From NCBI RefSeq assembly GCF_030813715.1, contig NZ_JAUSUZ010000001.1, forward strand, positions 3,100,001 through 3,164,000: a stretch of 64,000 nucleotides of DNA. Reading direction: 5' to 3'. Positions 16,737 to 25,539 of this stretch are shown in pieces. The notes under the pieces were generated by a model. That model saw nothing but the letters and a program-made list of their open reading frames with translations, ran no database searches and had not been told where the DNA came from. Numbering within the stretch: position 1 is the first letter of the stretch; every line of letters starts with the position of its first letter. Source of the DNA: Catenuloplanes indicus. GTDB lineage: Bacteria; Actinomycetota; Actinomycetes; Mycobacteriales; Micromonosporaceae. Made by a program: the position numbers and the translations under genes.

Positions 16737-18110
16737 CTACGGCACCGGCACCCGGCCCCGATCTTCGCGGGTAGGGGAAAAGTCCATTGTGGGCGGATGT
16801 TTGTCGCCCGATCGAGGTCCCCAGGACGTCACCGCGACCGGCACGCCGAGCTCGCCGGAGAGCAGGCCGGGCCAGGACCGGCCGGGAGCGGTGAGGTCCG
16901 GCGTGGCGGCCAGCGCAAGATCGGTCAGGCGCCGCTGGTGTGCGAGGTCGGCAAACGGGCCGGGGCGGAGGCGGGTGATCCGGGTGCCACCGGCACGCCA
17001 GGCGGTGGCCACCTTCAGGCGGTCACCCGCGGCGGCCGCGGTGTCCAGGTGGGTCACCGCGAGCGCGTCCACGCCGCCGCAGACCTCCAGCGCGTAGCGG
17101 AGCAGCACCAGGTCCAGGTGGCCGACACGGAACGCGCCCTGCCAGCGCCCGGTGCCGTTGTGCGGTTCCGGCAGCAGCGGCGCCAGCGACGGATCCTCGG
17201 ACGGGAACGGCCCGGCGCCGTGCCGGGTCGCGTAGGTGCGGGTCACGCCGAGCCGGCACACGTCGCCGGTGTCCACGCCCGCCTCGGTCAGCAGCTCCAG
17301 CGCGTTCGCGAACGTGGTGGTCGACCACGTGGTGTGCGGGTGGAAGCCGCGCCACTCGTCGAGCAGCACGCCCTGTGCACCCTCGCAGACCAGCGGCCCG
17401 GCGGCGGCCAGCCGCGCGAGTTCGCCCGCACCGGTGAGCCGGACCCGGCGGGCGAACGCCCGATATGCCCGGATCAGCTCGTTGACGTCCGGCAACGGCA
17501 CGGCACCGCCCGCGCCCGGCAGGCCGGCGCCGGCCAGGGTCTGGATCGTGGTGGCCGCCCACTCGCGCAGTGCGAGCAGGCGGCGGCGCAGGCGGGACGG
17601 GGACTCGGTGTCGCCCGCGCGGAGCGCCAGGTCCGGGTGGTCGAGCGCGTAGGACATCGTCTCGCCGATGCCGATTCCGCAGCTGCCGTGCGCGGCGCCG
17701 CCGCGGGCCGCCTCGCGGGCGCGGTTGACGGCCGCGTGCAGCGGCGTGGTGAGCAGCGCGGCGCGGTCCACGGAGATCAGGTCGAGCGGGGCCGGGACAC
17801 CGAGTGCGGCCAGCGCCGCGGCCTCCCGGGCCAGCGCCAGCGGCTCGACCAGCGTGTGCCGGGTGAGCAGCGTCGGCACGCCGGCGAAGGTGCCGGCGCC
17901 GAACTGCGCGAACGTGTGCGACGTGCCGTCCGCCCGGACCACCGTGTGCGCGGCCTGCGCTCCCCCGTTGAAGCGCAGAACGGCGGCGGTACGGGCCGGG
18001 CGCGCTGTTGCCGCAGCGCGCCCGGCGAGCCAGTCGACGATCGTGCCCTTGCCGGCGTCGCCGAAGCCCAGGTCGGCCACGATCACGTGGCGTGCCTCCG
18101 CCGGGCTCAT
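16737..18110 (-). CDS. Divergent adenylosuccinate-synthetase homologue (PurA-like)
   Basis: 457 residues from the ATG at 18110, which overlaps the vWA gene stop as TGATG. It aligns by motif with PurA: DLGFGDAGKGTIVD for the WGDEGKGKIVD P-loop (the catalytic Asp is kept, the following Glu is Ala), RFNGGAQAAHTVV for the GGNNAGHT loop, and QGVLLDEWRGFHPHTT for the QGTLLDIDHGTYPFVT region. It is too divergent, and in the wrong context, to be the housekeeping purine enzyme. It may ligate an amino acid to a nucleotide using GTP. Clustering with Nudix and vWA genes suggests nucleotide or NAD-linked metabolism; this is inference. Confidence 0.7.
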   Translation of the reverse strand: MSPAEARHVIVADLGFGDAGKGTIVDWLAGRAAATARPARTAAVLRFNGGAQAAHTVVRADGTSHTFAQFGAGTFAGVPTLLTRHTLVEPLALAREAAALAALGVPAPLDLISVDRAALLTTPLHAAVNRAREAARGGAAHGSCGIGIGETMSYALDHPDLALRAGDTESPSRLRRRLLALREWAATTIQTLAGAGLPGAGGAVPLPDVNELIRAYRAFARRVRLTGAGELARLAAAGPLVCEGAQGVLLDEWRGFHPHTTWSTTTFANALELLTEAGVDTGDVCRLGVTRTYATRHGAGPFPSEDPSLAPLLPEPHNGTGRWQGAFRVGHLDLVLLRYALEVCGGVDALAVTHLDTAAAAGDRLKVATAWRAGGTRITRLRPGPFADLAHQRRLTDLALAATPDLTAPGRSWPGLLSGELGVPVAVTSWGPRSGDKHPPTMDFSPTREDRGRVPVP

Positions 18111-19213
18111 CAGACCCACCGCGCTCCGCGCGTGTTCCCGCGGCGGACCACGCTGCGCCGCGCGACCGGTACCCGGCCACCACGGTCGGCCCCGGAAGCC
18201 CGGGGAACCCGCGGGTCACGGGCATCACGCGGGTCACGCGCGTCGCGGGGCCCGCGCGCGACCGGGGCCAGTGCCCGCTCCACCGAGCGGCCGGCCGTGG
18301 AGCCCTGCTGCCGCAGGTCGGCGAGGCCGTCGTCGAGGCCGATGGTGCCCTCGCCGATGCCGATGGTGAGCGCGATCGTCTCGCTGACCGCGTCCAGGTC
18401 GTCCAGCTCGATGACGTTCTGCCCGAGCAGGTCGCGCCAGTGGTCGAGCACCTGGCGGTCGCCGGCGTACGACGTACCGGACGGCAGGATGTAGTAGACG
18501 TCGTACATCTCGCGCAGCTCCGCGTAGATGTCCCGGGTGTCGATGTCGTCCTGGAGGCGGTCGCCGATCACCTCCGCGACGCCCCGGCGGCCGCTCCGGT
18601 CGTAGCCGGTGACCGGCGCGTTCCCACCGCGGGCGTAGACCCTCGGGTAGTTCAGCTCGTCGCCGATGATGAACAGGTAGCCCCGCTTGCCGCGCTTCTC
18701 CCAGCAGTCGATCGAGGTGTGCCGGGCCATGAAGTACGCCGCGAGCTCGTAGCTCTCCGTCTTCTGCCCGCCGCCACCGCCCTCCAGCAGGATCCGGCCG
18801 AGCTGCTCGTCCATCCGGTTGTCGGACTCGAACTGGCCGATCTGCAGCGGCACCCGGTCGCAGGTGGCGTCGCCGATCGCGCCGAACAGCAGCTGCGGGT
18901 GGGCTACGTAGCCACGGTCGAGCAGCAGGTCGAACAGCTGGGGCAGCTTCTCCTGCAACCGGCGCGGCACGTAGCCCATCGAGCCGGTCACGTCGAACAG
19001 CACCGCGACGGCCAGGCTCTCCGGGTGTTCGGCGGAGTCACGCGACTCGCGGACGTCCACGCCGTACGGGTCGAGGTCGGGGTGTGCGGTCCAGTCCTGC
19101 CGGCGACGCGAGGCGCGGATGCCGGCGTCGTAGTCGAAGGCGTCCCGCCCGGTGCGGGCCCGGTAGGCCGCGGCGGCGTCGTAGGCGTCGTGCGACCAGC
19201 GTCCACTTCCCAT
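18110..19213 (-). CDS. Cytosolic von Willebrand factor A (vWA) domain protein
   Basis: 367 residues without a signal peptide or membrane segment. The MIDAS metal site is visible as DVTGSMG (about residue 74), and further vWA strands include LLFGAIGDATCD and YLFIIGDELNYP. The C-terminal 60 residues are basic and disordered, with a tandem RDARDP repeat. It starts 12 bp after the Nudix gene and its stop overlaps the PurA-like start, so the three genes form one coupled operon. In other systems cytosolic vWA proteins act as metal-dependent adaptors; the partner here is unknown. Confidence 0.75.
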   Translation of the reverse strand: MGSGRWSHDAYDAAAAYRARTGRDAFDYDAGIRASRRRQDWTAHPDLDPYGVDVRESRDSAEHPESLAVAVLFDVTGSMGYVPRRLQEKLPQLFDLLLDRGYVAHPQLLFGAIGDATCDRVPLQIGQFESDNRMDEQLGRILLEGGGGGQKTESYELAAYFMARHTSIDCWEKRGKRGYLFIIGDELNYPRVYARGGNAPVTGYDRSGRRGVAEVIGDRLQDDIDTRDIYAELREMYDVYYILPSGTSYAGDRQVLDHWRDLLGQNVIELDDLDAVSETIALTIGIGEGTIGLDDGLADLRQQGSTAGRSVERALAPVARGPRDARDPRDARDPRVPRASGADRGGRVPVARRSVVRRGNTRGARWV

Positions 19214-19225
19214 GATTCGTACCCC

Positions 19226-20059
19226 TTAGCGAATTTGTTCCTCGGTTACGGTCCGGAGCAGTGCCGGGTGCAGCAACGTCGCGTCACCGGCGCGGTAGAG
19301 CTGGGAGCGGGGGCCGCCGCGGGCACCGCCGCGCTCGGTGGTGGCGCCCACCGACTCGACGAACCCGGGGACGGAGAGGATCTTGCGGCGGAAGTTCGGC
19401 CCGTGCAGCTGCTCGCCCCAGACCGTCTCGTAGACCGCGCGCAGCTCCGCGATGGTGAACGTCTCGCCGACGAACGCGGTGGCCAGCGCCGTGTACTCCA
19501 GCTTGGCGCGGGCCCGTTCCAGCCCGTCGAAGAGGATCTGCGCGTGGTCGAACGCGAGCCGGCGGCTGGTGCCGGGCCGCTGCGACACGGTGCGGCCGGG
19601 GATCGCGTCCGGCCCCTCGGGCAGGCCGAGCTCCGCGACCGGCACCCAGGCGGCGGCGCGCGCGTCCGACCCGGGCTGCGGGTCGGGCATCTGCGGGCCG
19701 AAGCCGAGGTAGGCGACGCTGATCACGCGCATGCGCGGGTCGCGGCCCGGGTCACCGTAGCTGCCGAGCTGCTCCAGGTGCACCCGGTCGAGGCGCTCCG
19801 CGTCCAGGCCGGTCTCCTCGGCCAGCTCGCGGCCGGCCGCCTGCTCCAGCGTCTCGGCCCACGGCTCGCCCTCGTCGGTCTCCTGTTTGAGGAAGCCGCC
19901 GGGGAGGCTCCAGAAGCCCTCGAACGGCGGTGCGGCGCGCTCCACCAGCAGCACGCAGAGCCGGTCGTCGCGGATGGTCAGCGCCACCACGTCGACGGTC
20001 ACCGCGACGGCCGGGTAGTCCCGGGGGTCGTACGCGGCGAGGAACTCGGCCTCGGACAT
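19226..20059 (-). CDS. Nudix hydrolase fused to winged helix (NrtR-like)
   Basis: 277 residues from the ATG at 20059, with GGAG just upstream. The Nudix box is visible (the GFL...GREL.EETG block, ending RELAEETGLD), with FWSLPGGFLKQETDEGEPWA ahead of it. The C-terminal winged helix (FVGETFTIAELRAVYETVWG, NFRRKIL) is that of NrtR regulators, which bind ADP-ribose-like ligands and repress NAD genes. The Nudix Glu residues look intact, so it may be an enzyme, a sensor or both. Paired direct repeats at 20073-20099 sit just upstream. Confidence 0.8.
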   Translation of the reverse strand: MSEAEFLAAYDPRDYPAVAVTVDVVALTIRDDRLCVLLVERAAPPFEGFWSLPGGFLKQETDEGEPWAETLEQAAGRELAEETGLDAERLDRVHLEQLGSYGDPGRDPRMRVISVAYLGFGPQMPDPQPGSDARAAAWVPVAELGLPEGPDAIPGRTVSQRPGTSRRLAFDHAQILFDGLERARAKLEYTALATAFVGETFTIAELRAVYETVWGEQLHGPNFRRKILSVPGFVESVGATTERGGARGGPRSQLYRAGDATLLHPALLRTVTEEQIR

Positions 20060-20072
20060 CCCATGCTCCAAA

Positions 20073-20099
20073 CTCGCTCTGAGTCTATCTCTTTCTGAG
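20073..20099. promoter_or_regulatory. Tandem 11-bp direct repeats upstream of the Nudix gene
   Basis: CTCGCTCTGAG (20073-20083) and CTCTTTCTGAG (20089-20099) agree at 9 of 11 bases, with starts 16 bp apart. They lie 14-40 bases upstream of the Nudix start and are AT-rich for this genome. They are a candidate binding site for the Nudix/winged-helix protein. Confidence 0.4.
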
Positions 20100-20229
20100 A
20101 ACAACCATAGCGGCCACCGGGAGCCCACGCAACGCCGATCACACGGCGATGTCCTCAGAAGTCCGCACCGTCACGTCGATACGAAGACCACGGAGACCGA
20201 CGACCCGGCTGCGACAGGAGGGAGGCCCC

Positions 20230-22548
20230 GTGCGCCAGGCCCCCGCCGTCGTGCCGTGGCGCGACCCGGTCCTGCTCGGCATGGCCGGGCTCGTGTTGCT
20301 GGCGACCATCGGCTTCTACGCGCTGGCCGGGCACGTGGACGCGCAGGTGCAGGTCTTCTGGCTGGCCCAGGTGCCGTTGGACGCCGCGCTCGGCTGGTAC
20401 GCGTACCGGATGTTCCGGGTCACGTCCGCGCCGCGCCGCCGGTTCTGGGGCGTGGTCGCGTTCGCCGGCGCGCTGTTCACCGTCGCGGACTCGATCCAGG
20501 TGGCGCTCAGCGCCGTCGACCCGGACGCGCGGACGCTCAACGGCAGCCCGGTGCAGAGCACGATGTTCGCGCTCGGACTGGGCGGCGTCGTGATCGCGAT
20601 GCTGATCCACCCGCAGAACACGCGCACCCACAAGGAACGGCTGGCGCTGTGGCTGGACTCCGCGACCGTGCTGGTCGCGGGCGCGGTGCTGACCTGGTGC
20701 TTCGTGATCGAACCTGGTGCACCGGTGGACGCATCGCTGATCACCGCGATCGTGGCCGCCAGCGTGGTGATGGTCTCCGCGTTCGCGGCCGTGAAGCTGA
20801 TCCTGAGTGGCGGCCGGCCGATGAGCAAGCCGGCCGCGTGGCCGATGGCGGTCGCGGGCTGCATCCAGGGCATCGGCATCATGATCACGCCGGAGCCGCT
20901 GACCGCGGAGAGCAACCCGGGCCTGCTGGTGCTGCGGCTGCTGCCGTCGCTGCTGATCGCGACCGGCCCGCGCATCCAGGAGTTGCAGACCCGGCACAAC
21001 CCGGACGTGAACACGCCGCGTCGCCGCAAGCCCTACAGCCTGCTGCCGTACGGGATGGTCGCGCTGACGTTCGGCATCCTGATCACGGTGCTGCCGGCCG
21101 GCGCGGACCACCAGCTCTGGGGCGCGGTCGCCGGCGTCGCCATGATCACCGTGCTGGTCGCCGCGCGGCAGCTGATCACGTTCCACGACAACGCGACGCT
21201 GATCAACCGGCTGGACACCACGCTCGGCGAGCTGCGGCGGCACGAGTCCCGGCTGCGCGAGGCCGCGTCCGTGGACGGGCTGACCCAGCTGGCGAACCGC
21301 ACGTACTTCGGCGAGCAGGTGACCGAGACGCTGCGGACCACGACCGATCCGGGCAGCGTGGCGCTGCTGCTGATCGACCTGGACGACTTCAAGACGATCA
21401 ACGACACGCTCGGCCACCCGGCCGGCGACGCGCTGCTGGTCAGCGTGGCGGACCGGCTGCGCGCCGCGGTGCGCGAGCAGGACGTGGTGGCGCGGCTGGG
21501 CGGCGACGAGTTCGCGGTGCTGCTGCGCGACGCCGGCCCGGACGACGCCACGCAGACCGCGCAGCGCATCCTCACGCTGCTCGGCCGCCCGGTCCGGGTG
21601 CAGGACAACGACCTGATCGTGCGTGCCAGCATCGGCCTGGCCACCGCGGACGCCGAGGACGACCTGGACTCGCTGCTCCGCGACGCGGACATCGCGATGT
21701 ACGCGGCGAAGGACCGCGGCAAGAGCAACTGGGTCGCGTACACCCGGGAGATGGGCGTGCGCATCCGGGACGGCGCGGAGCTGGCCGGCCAGCTCCGCGA
21801 GGCGATCGACGAGGGCCAGCTGCACCTGGTCTACCAGCCGGTGGTCCGGCTCGGGACCGGGGAGATCGCCGGCTGCGAGGCCCTGGTCCGCTGGCGGCAC
21901 CCGGTCCGCGGCCAGGTGCACCCGACGGACTTCATCCCGATCGCGGAGTCGAGCGGCCTGATCGTGCCGCTCGGCCGGTTCGTGCTGCGCGAGTCGGTGC
22001 GGCAGGCCGCGCGCTGGCGGAAGCACGACCTGCGGATGAACGTGAACGTGGCCGGCCGCCAGCTGCGCGAGCCCGGCTTCGTGAACGAGGTCGCGGCCGT
22101 GCTGACCACCTCGCACTACCCGCCGGAACTGCTCACCATCGAGGTGACCGAGACCGCGGTGCTCTCCGACGACGAGGCGATCGAGGCGCTGCACGGGCTG
22201 CGCGCGATCGGCGTGAACCTGGCGCTGGACGACTTCGGCACCGCCGCGTCCTCGCTCGGGCTGCTGCTCACCTGCCCGATGACCACGCTCAAGCTGGACC
22301 GGTCGTTCGTCGAGGGCGTCACCACGGTCACCCGGCAGGCCGCGGTCGCCACCGCGGTCGCGCAGATGGCGAACGCGCTGGACCTGAACGCGGTCGCGGA
22401 GGGCATCGAGACACCGGAGCAGGCGCGGTTGCTGCGCGGCCTCGGCTACGAGTTCGGGCAGGGCTTCCTGTTCTCCCGCCCGCTCACTCCGGCCGACTTC
22501 GAGGAATTGCTGCTCAACGGCGTACCCGGGGAATTGATCTTTTCCTGA
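20230..22548 (+). CDS. Membrane GGDEF-EAL protein (c-di-GMP turnover)
   Basis: 772 residues from the GTG at 20230, which has GGAGG four bases upstream; the in-frame ATG at 20149 has no ribosome site. About eight hydrophobic segments fill the first 300 residues. The GGDEF domain has an intact RLGGDEF active site (near 21500). The EAL domain keeps the catalytic signature motifs EALVRW, EVTETAVL, DDFGTAASSLGLL, LKLDRSFVEG and EGIET. Both cyclase and phosphodiesterase activities are therefore possible. It is divergent from the Nudix operon. No soluble sensor domain such as PAS is seen; the membrane part is the likely sensor. Confidence 0.9.
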   Translation: MRQAPAVVPWRDPVLLGMAGLVLLATIGFYALAGHVDAQVQVFWLAQVPLDAALGWYAYRMFRVTSAPRRRFWGVVAFAGALFTVADSIQVALSAVDPDARTLNGSPVQSTMFALGLGGVVIAMLIHPQNTRTHKERLALWLDSATVLVAGAVLTWCFVIEPGAPVDASLITAIVAASVVMVSAFAAVKLILSGGRPMSKPAAWPMAVAGCIQGIGIMITPEPLTAESNPGLLVLRLLPSLLIATGPRIQELQTRHNPDVNTPRRRKPYSLLPYGMVALTFGILITVLPAGADHQLWGAVAGVAMITVLVAARQLITFHDNATLINRLDTTLGELRRHESRLREAASVDGLTQLANRTYFGEQVTETLRTTTDPGSVALLLIDLDDFKTINDTLGHPAGDALLVSVADRLRAAVREQDVVARLGGDEFAVLLRDAGPDDATQTAQRILTLLGRPVRVQDNDLIVRASIGLATADAEDDLDSLLRDADIAMYAAKDRGKSNWVAYTREMGVRIRDGAELAGQLREAIDEGQLHLVYQPVVRLGTGEIAGCEALVRWRHPVRGQVHPTDFIPIAESSGLIVPLGRFVLRESVRQAARWRKHDLRMNVNVAGRQLREPGFVNEVAAVLTTSHYPPELLTIEVTETAVLSDDEAIEALHGLRAIGVNLALDDFGTAASSLGLLLTCPMTTLKLDRSFVEGVTTVTRQAAVATAVAQMANALDLNAVAEGIETPEQARLLRGLGYEFGQGFLFSRPLTPADFEELLLNGVPGELIFS

Positions 22549-22591
22549 GGCGTCTTGCCATCGACGCGTGTACGCGGCGAGACTCGGCGGC

Positions 22592-24337
22592 ATGAGCTCA
22601 CTTTCCCGGCGAAACCTCATGAAGGTCACGGCAGCCACGGCCGTCGCCCCCGGAGCCGCGCACGCGCATGGGAAGACCACGTACGACCTGACTGTACTGG
22701 GCACGTCCGACATGCACGGCAACGTCTACAACTGGGACTACTTCAAGGACGCGGAGTACGACGACGCCGCGCACAACGACGTCGGCGTGGCGAAGCTGGC
22801 CGCGCTGGTCAACCGGATCCGCGGAGAGCGGCGCGGCCGCGCCACGCTGGTGCTGGACGCGGGCGACACGATCCAGGGCACGCCGCTGGCCTATTACTAC
22901 GCGGTCCAGGAGCCGATCACCAGCACCGGGCGCACGCACCCGATGGCGAAGGCGATGAACGTGCTGCGGTACGACGCCGTGACGCTGGGCAACCACGAGT
23001 TCAACTACGGCCTGCCGCTGCTGGCCACCTGGATCGGCCAGCTCGGCTTCCCGGCGCTGGCCGCGAACGCGGTCAACGCCAAGACCGGAAAACCCGCGTT
23101 CGCACCGTACGTGATCAAGCGGGTCTCGCTCGGGCCCGGTGCACCCGTGCTGCGCGTCGGCATCCTCGGCCTGACCAACCCCGGCACCGCGATCTGGGAC
23201 CGGGCGCACGTCGAGGGCAAGCTGGTCTTCGCGGACCTGGTGGAGACCGCGAACCGGTGGGTGCCGGAGATGAAGCGCAAGGGCGCGGACATCGTGATCG
23301 TCTCCGCGCACTCCGGCGACAGCGGCACCTCGTCGTACGGCCCGGAGCTGCCGGTCGAGAACGCGGCCGGCCTGGTCGCCACGAAGGTGCCGGACATCGA
23401 CGCGGTGCTGTTCGGCCACGCGCACGTGGAGATCGCGCAGAAGTTCTACACCAACGAGGTCACCGGCAAGCAGGTCCTCACCTCGGAGCCGTCCAAATGG
23501 GGCCAGCGGCTGACCAGGATGGACTTCACGCTCACCCGCGAGCGCGGAAAATGGGCCGTCTCACAGGCGCGGTCCGCCACGCTCAACACGAACACGGTGG
23601 ACGCGGACCCGGTCGTGCTGGCGGCCGTCCGGGAGCAGCACCGGACCACGGTCGCGTACGTCAACCAGGTGGTCGCCACGTCCACCGGAGAGCTGTCCGC
23701 GGCGGCGTCGCGCTACCGGGACACGCCGATCATCGACTTCATCAACCACGTGCAGACCGAGACGGTCACGGCCGCGCTCGGCACCGCGCTGCCGGTGCTG
23801 TCGATCGCGGCACCGTTCAGCCGGACCGCGGTGTTCCCGGCCGGGGACGTCAAGATCAGGGACGTGGCCGGGCTGTACGTCTTCGACAACACGCTCGAGG
23901 CGGTCGAGCTGACCGGCGCGGAGGTGCGGGCCTACCTGGAATACTCCGCGAAGTACTTCGTCACGCTAGCGCCCGGCGCACCGGTGGACCCGGCGACGAT
24001 CAGCGACCCGGCCGTGCCGGACTACAACTACGACATCCTCTCCGGCGTCGGCTACGACATCGACATCGCGCGGCCGGCCGGCTCCCGGATCACCCGCCTC
24101 ACGCACCCGGACGGCACCGCGGTCGCGGACACCGACCGGTTCGTGGTCGCGGTGAACAACTACCGGCGCTCCGGTGGCGGCAACTTCCCCGGCATCACCC
24201 GGGCGCAGGTCTACAACGAGCAGAAGGAGATCCGCCAGCTCCTCATCGACTGGGCCCAGGCCAAGGGCACGATCGACCCGGCGGACTTCTTCACGCCGAA
24301 CTGGCGGCTGGTGCGCGACGGCGTGCCCGTCTTCTGA
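22592..24337 (+). CDS. Tat-exported 5'-nucleotidase/metallophosphoesterase (UshA-like)
   Basis: 581 residues from the ATG at 22592. A twin-arginine signal (SRRNLMKVTAATAVAPGAAHA) precedes a calcineurin-like domain with all metal motifs: SDMHGN, LDAGDTIQG, TLGNHEFNYG and FGHAHVEI. A 5'-nucleotidase C-terminal domain follows, with YDILSGVGYDIDI and RRSGGGNFPG. The family hydrolyses extracellular nucleotides or cyclic nucleotides to scavenge phosphate and nucleosides. A strong terminator hairpin lies 5 bases after the stop. Confidence 0.88.
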   Translation: MSSLSRRNLMKVTAATAVAPGAAHAHGKTTYDLTVLGTSDMHGNVYNWDYFKDAEYDDAAHNDVGVAKLAALVNRIRGERRGRATLVLDAGDTIQGTPLAYYYAVQEPITSTGRTHPMAKAMNVLRYDAVTLGNHEFNYGLPLLATWIGQLGFPALAANAVNAKTGKPAFAPYVIKRVSLGPGAPVLRVGILGLTNPGTAIWDRAHVEGKLVFADLVETANRWVPEMKRKGADIVIVSAHSGDSGTSSYGPELPVENAAGLVATKVPDIDAVLFGHAHVEIAQKFYTNEVTGKQVLTSEPSKWGQRLTRMDFTLTRERGKWAVSQARSATLNTNTVDADPVVLAAVREQHRTTVAYVNQVVATSTGELSAAASRYRDTPIIDFINHVQTETVTAALGTALPVLSIAAPFSRTAVFPAGDVKIRDVAGLYVFDNTLEAVELTGAEVRAYLEYSAKYFVTLAPGAPVDPATISDPAVPDYNYDILSGVGYDIDIARPAGSRITRLTHPDGTAVADTDRFVVAVNNYRRSGGGNFPGITRAQVYNEQKEIRQLLIDWAQAKGTIDPADFFTPNWRLVRDGVPVF

Positions 24338-24342
24338 GTGAC

Positions 24343-24368
24343 GTCCGTCCCCTGTCCGGGGGACGGAC
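24343..24368 (+). terminator. Terminator after the 5'-nucleotidase gene
   Basis: GTCCGTCCCC pairs perfectly with GGGGACGGAC over 10 bp with a 6-base loop, just after the stop at 24337. Confidence 0.75.
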
Positions 24369-24455
24369 ACCACCCGGCCGGAGGAGCGCGTCCGTCCTGC
24401 CCGGCGAGAGAGCGGCTACCGTTGCGCGGCCGTTGCCCCCGAGCGTGAGGACGCC

Positions 24456-25532
24456 ATGGCCGCCACCCGCGAGCGCTACTTCGACCTGTTACGGGCCGTC
24501 GCCATCGCGCGCGTCGTCACCTACCACATGTTCCCGCTCACCGCGCTGGAGTTGATCTTCCCGTCGATGGGCGTGATGTTCGCGCTCGGCGGGTCGCTGA
24601 TGGCCCGCTCGCTGGACCGGGCGGCGCGCGACCGCACGGTGATCGTCAGCCGGCTGCGGCGGCTGCTGCCCGCGCTCTGGGTGCTCGGCCTGTTCGCGGT
24701 GCCGGCCATGCTGCTGCACGGCTGGGACGACCCGCCGTGGGCGCGGCTGCCGCTCTGGGTGCTGCCGGTCGCGGACCCGCCGGCGAACGAGTTCGGCGCG
24801 GAGGCGGCCGGGCCGCTGTGGTACCTGGTCACGTACCTCTGGCTGGTGGTGCTCTCCCCCGGCCTGCTGTGGCTCTACCGGCGCGCGCCGCTGCCCGCGC
24901 TGGCCGCGCCGCTGGTGCTGCTCGGCATCCTGCTGGCCGCGCCGGTGTCGCTGCCGGAGACGCCGGAGCGGACGCTGGTCAGCGTGCTCCAGTTCGCGAC
25001 GGCCTGGATGCTCGGCTTCGCGCACCGGGACGGCGGCCTGCGCCGGGTGCCCGGCCCGGCCACCGTGCTGATCGCGGCGGCGTGCGTGGCCGGTGCACTC
25101 GCATTCTGGTGGCGCGCCGGCGAGGACGGCATCTCCGGCCTGCCGCTCGCCTACGCGGTCTTCTCCGCCGGGTTCACGCTGATCCTGCTGCGCTGGACGC
25201 CGCCGACCGGCTGGCTGGCCCGCGCGCCGCTCCTGGACGGCGTGGTCACGCTGGTGAACGCGCGGGCGGTGACGATCTACCTGTGGCACAACGTGGCGAT
25301 CACGGCGGCGCTGGCCGTCAACGAGGTGCTGGAGCTGTGGAACTTCGGCACGGTGGTCGAGGAGGCCGGCACGTTCGCGATCGCGCTGGCGTTGCTGGCC
25401 GGTGCGGTACTGGCGCTCGGCTGGGTCGAGGACGTCTCCGCGCGCCGCCCGCCCCGCCTGCTGCCCTGGCCGCGCCGCACGGCACCGGACGGGAATCACC
25501 CCGGTCAACGGGAACTGACGCCCGCCCGGTGA
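24456..25532 (+). CDS. Acyltransferase-3-type integral membrane protein
   Basis: 358 residues with about ten hydrophobic helices. The start RYFDLLRAVAIARVVTYHMF is the family signature, including the conserved Arg and the catalytic-type His. A late helix carries TIYLWHNVAI. The family moves acyl groups onto carbohydrate or lipid acceptors at the cell surface. The acceptor is unknown and no polysaccharide cluster surrounds it. It is convergent with the sigma/GH128 gene over a 7-bp gap. Confidence 0.8.
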   Translation: MAATRERYFDLLRAVAIARVVTYHMFPLTALELIFPSMGVMFALGGSLMARSLDRAARDRTVIVSRLRRLLPALWVLGLFAVPAMLLHGWDDPPWARLPLWVLPVADPPANEFGAEAAGPLWYLVTYLWLVVLSPGLLWLYRRAPLPALAAPLVLLGILLAAPVSLPETPERTLVSVLQFATAWMLGFAHRDGGLRRVPGPATVLIAAACVAGALAFWWRAGEDGISGLPLAYAVFSAGFTLILLRWTPPTGWLARAPLLDGVVTLVNARAVTIYLWHNVAITAALAVNEVLELWNFGTVVEEAGTFAIALALLAGAVLALGWVEDVSARRPPRLLPWPRRTAPDGNHPGQRELTPAR

Positions 25533-25539
25533 CGGGTGC

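Noticed and set aside
16737-18110. Phage-type PurZ (2-aminoadenylosuccinate synthetase) for Z-genome synthesis
   Set aside because: The catalytic Asp of PurA is kept (GFGDAGKG), whereas PurZ replaces it, and no phage genes surround the locus.
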